Of a DNA stretch of 64,000 nt, positions 62,433 through 64,000 are shown piece by piece. A program made the translations under genes and the position numbers. This stretch comes from Solen grandis. Its lineage: Eukaryota; Mollusca; Bivalvia; Adapedonta; Solenidae. The stretch spans positions 44,359,224 through 44,423,223 of the forward strand of contig CM037782.1 in the NCBI GenBank assembly GCA_021229015.1, written 5' to 3'. Position 1 is the first letter of the stretch. Each line of letters opens with the position of its first letter. Below the pieces are notes generated by a model. It was not told the DNA's origin. It saw nothing but the letters and a program-made list of their open reading frames with translations, and ran no database searches.

Positions 62433-62600
62433 ATTTCGGTCCCGATTGCCGTAAGGTTAAAACACCAGCCCTAGAATCGAAAGGTCGTGGGTTCGATCCT
62501 CATCCGCGACATATAAGTCGTAAAAAAAGTACTGGTAGAGATACCTTGCTTGACGCTCAGCATATAAAGGTATTTCCAGAACTGGTTTGCCCTTTTTTTG
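62433..62600 (+). mobile_element. SINE family 1 copy, opposite orientation
   Basis: The head 'cccgattgccgtaaggttaa' with GTCGTGGGTTCGATCCTCA is followed by 'cgcgacatataagtcg', 'gcttgacgctcagcat' and 'ccagaactggtt', in plus orientation. Truncated after that. Confidence 0.65.
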
Positions 62601-63097
62601 ACAATATTTTGTAAAAGACCTACACCAGAGCTTTTTAAATGCAGAAACATTGTTGTCGTAGGACATCACATTAGACTTTTGAGAAAAAAAATGCTGAATA
62701 AGTTATTCAATAATCAGGGTGATTCAGGGTGTTGACGTAAAAACATGTGTATCTTATTACAAACCTTGCTTTGATCCATTGTGTTCATATACACATCACC
62801 TTAGGCAGGTCATGGACACTTTAGAAGACTGGTTCAACAAACTGTAATCTTTCTTATGTAAATCAGTCAATATGCCTGAATATTAAAGCTTTTTTTTCAT
62901 GGTAGAAAGCCTTTTGATAATCACGCACCTAAAAAAGTAATTGCTATCAACACTAATTTAAGATGTTCCCCTTTTTGTAACCAATAGGTTTCGATACTTT
63001 GACCATTTCAGGGATCACCAAAAAAGTTGCGTGCCCACTGCTACGTATGTTACAAACGTTTATACAATCACAGAATCAAACGAACCCCCGACCCCCA

Positions 63098-63123
63098 ACA
63101 ACAACAACAACAACAACAAACAA
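63098..63123. repeat. (CAA)n microsatellite
   Basis: About eight to nine perfect units. Confidence 0.9.
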
Positions 63124-63864
63124 ACGACTGGATTAATCAGATTTGTACTTGTAAAATACTAATCTGGCGGGTTTTTTTTCCATTGAATTCGAAGAAATGC
63201 TCACTATATTCTCATAGTTTGATATCAGAAGTACAACTTAGAATAATTATTATTTAAGACATTGAAAATGATGGTATACAACACGCAGCTAGAAATGATT
63301 TCTGTTTCATGATTATTTCTGAGTCTTCTCTTCCAAAAGCTTTAAAGCAGCTTGTGCACAGATGATCGGTAGAAATTTTAAAAATATTTTTCTACTCTCA
63401 TATGGCGTGTTTTACGTTGCAATAGTCGATAAACTCCATTTATGTGCACTTAATATCATTTATATTCTATTTTTGTTCACTCAAATGCTACATTTTCTAT
63501 TCGTATGGTAAAAAAAAACCCCGCTAATTCGTATGGTATCAAATGTTCATTTATATTGTATTATTGAATTCTTGAGTCAACGACCATCTGTGAAGAAACT
63601 GGTTTAACTTAATAATAATTCTATTTAAATAAATCCGAGGGATTATGTTGATAATTTGTATAGAAATATCGCCCCGTGTGTATCCTTGTTGGTTTAGTAA
63701 TTTAAGACAGAAAGGCATCATACATGTATGACCATTTTATGTTATTTCTTTTCTTTATGAAAAATTACATTTCTGTTTTATCTACATGCGTCAAGTTTTC
63801 AAATCAGAAGACATGTGACTATATTCATAATTGAATGTTCTTTATGATTAAATACAGTCCATTC

Positions 63865-63900
63865 GCGATGGTACGAAGTACGCGTATTTCGTTCCATCGC
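63865..63900. repeat. Hairpin with near-perfect 13-bp stem
   Basis: GCGATGGTACGAA and TTCGTTCCATCGC pair with one mismatch around a 10-nt loop GTACGCGTAT, itself palindromic in part. Probably the end or core of a MITE. Confidence 0.75.
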
Positions 63901-64000
63901 ATTTTTCATATTGACGATTGAGAATCCCTTTATGTATGTGCTCACTCGTTTGTTTATGTCGTGTTTTAGTATGTATTGCCGAAAACCATGTACTGTCGTA

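Larger units (their letters stand above)
60560..64000 (-). other. Upstream intron (or 5' region) of the same gene
   Basis: This AT-rich sequence lies 5' of the 60490-60559 exon. It holds a 20-bp inverted repeat (60952-61090), SINE pieces (61397, 62433), a dispersed ~110-bp repeat (61930-62050), TTG and CAA microsatellites and a terminal hairpin (63865-63900). No further exon was recognised. Confidence 0.45.

Overview
The window looks like AT-rich genomic DNA from a bivalve mollusc (perhaps a heterodont clam). The reasons are a spliceosomal gene with very long introns, several tRNA-derived SINE families, abundant microsatellites, and many elements with ~150-165 bp internal tandem units whose ends (AGCTCACC..., GGCCATCATGGCCCTCTTGTT) are familiar from bivalve genomes. 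No prokaryotic genes, operons, CRISPR arrays or rRNA genes are present. The species is not determined.

Only one host gene can be supported, on the minus strand. It has a 70-nt exon at 60490-60559 and a 300-nt exon at 15007-15306. Both have canonical AG/GT borders and their phases join exactly across a ~45.2-kb intron. A third exon at 37547-37611 begins with ATG, ends in the same phase and carries a consensus donor, so it looks like an alternative first exon with its own promoter. The protein family is not recognised. More exons must lie beyond the window on the 5' side, and beyond (or hidden in) the left 14 kb on the 3' side.

Positions 1-14004 are a mosaic of nested transposable-element remnants. 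At least six families share one layout: a 5' hairpin head, a tandem-unit body, an inverted copy of the head arm near the 3' end, a 3' hairpin and a terminus like TCTTGTT. This fits non-autonomous Helentron/HINE or 'pearl'-type elements. Into these are inserted TA-flanked elements with CAGTCGAACC termini. A PIF/Harbinger-like element (12029-13343) keeps a 102-codon transposase-like ORF. A 100-N assembly gap (14005-14104) separates this mosaic from the gene, so linkage across it is not certain.

Positions 14105-64000 are essentially intron. They hold about thirteen SINE copies of two main families, nearly all in the sense orientation of the host gene, plus single copies of other tRNA-derived repeats, small MITEs, a 15-bp minisatellite, a long TAG/GTA trinucleotide tract, and TA, CA, GA, AAT, TTG and poly-C repeats. 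Most long ORFs here are chance or low-complexity. No previously undescribed system with convincing evidence was found. The most useful leads are the alternative first exon, the shared hairpin architecture of the repeat families with a datable nested insertion, and the Harbinger ORF with its ATCG-rich flanks.
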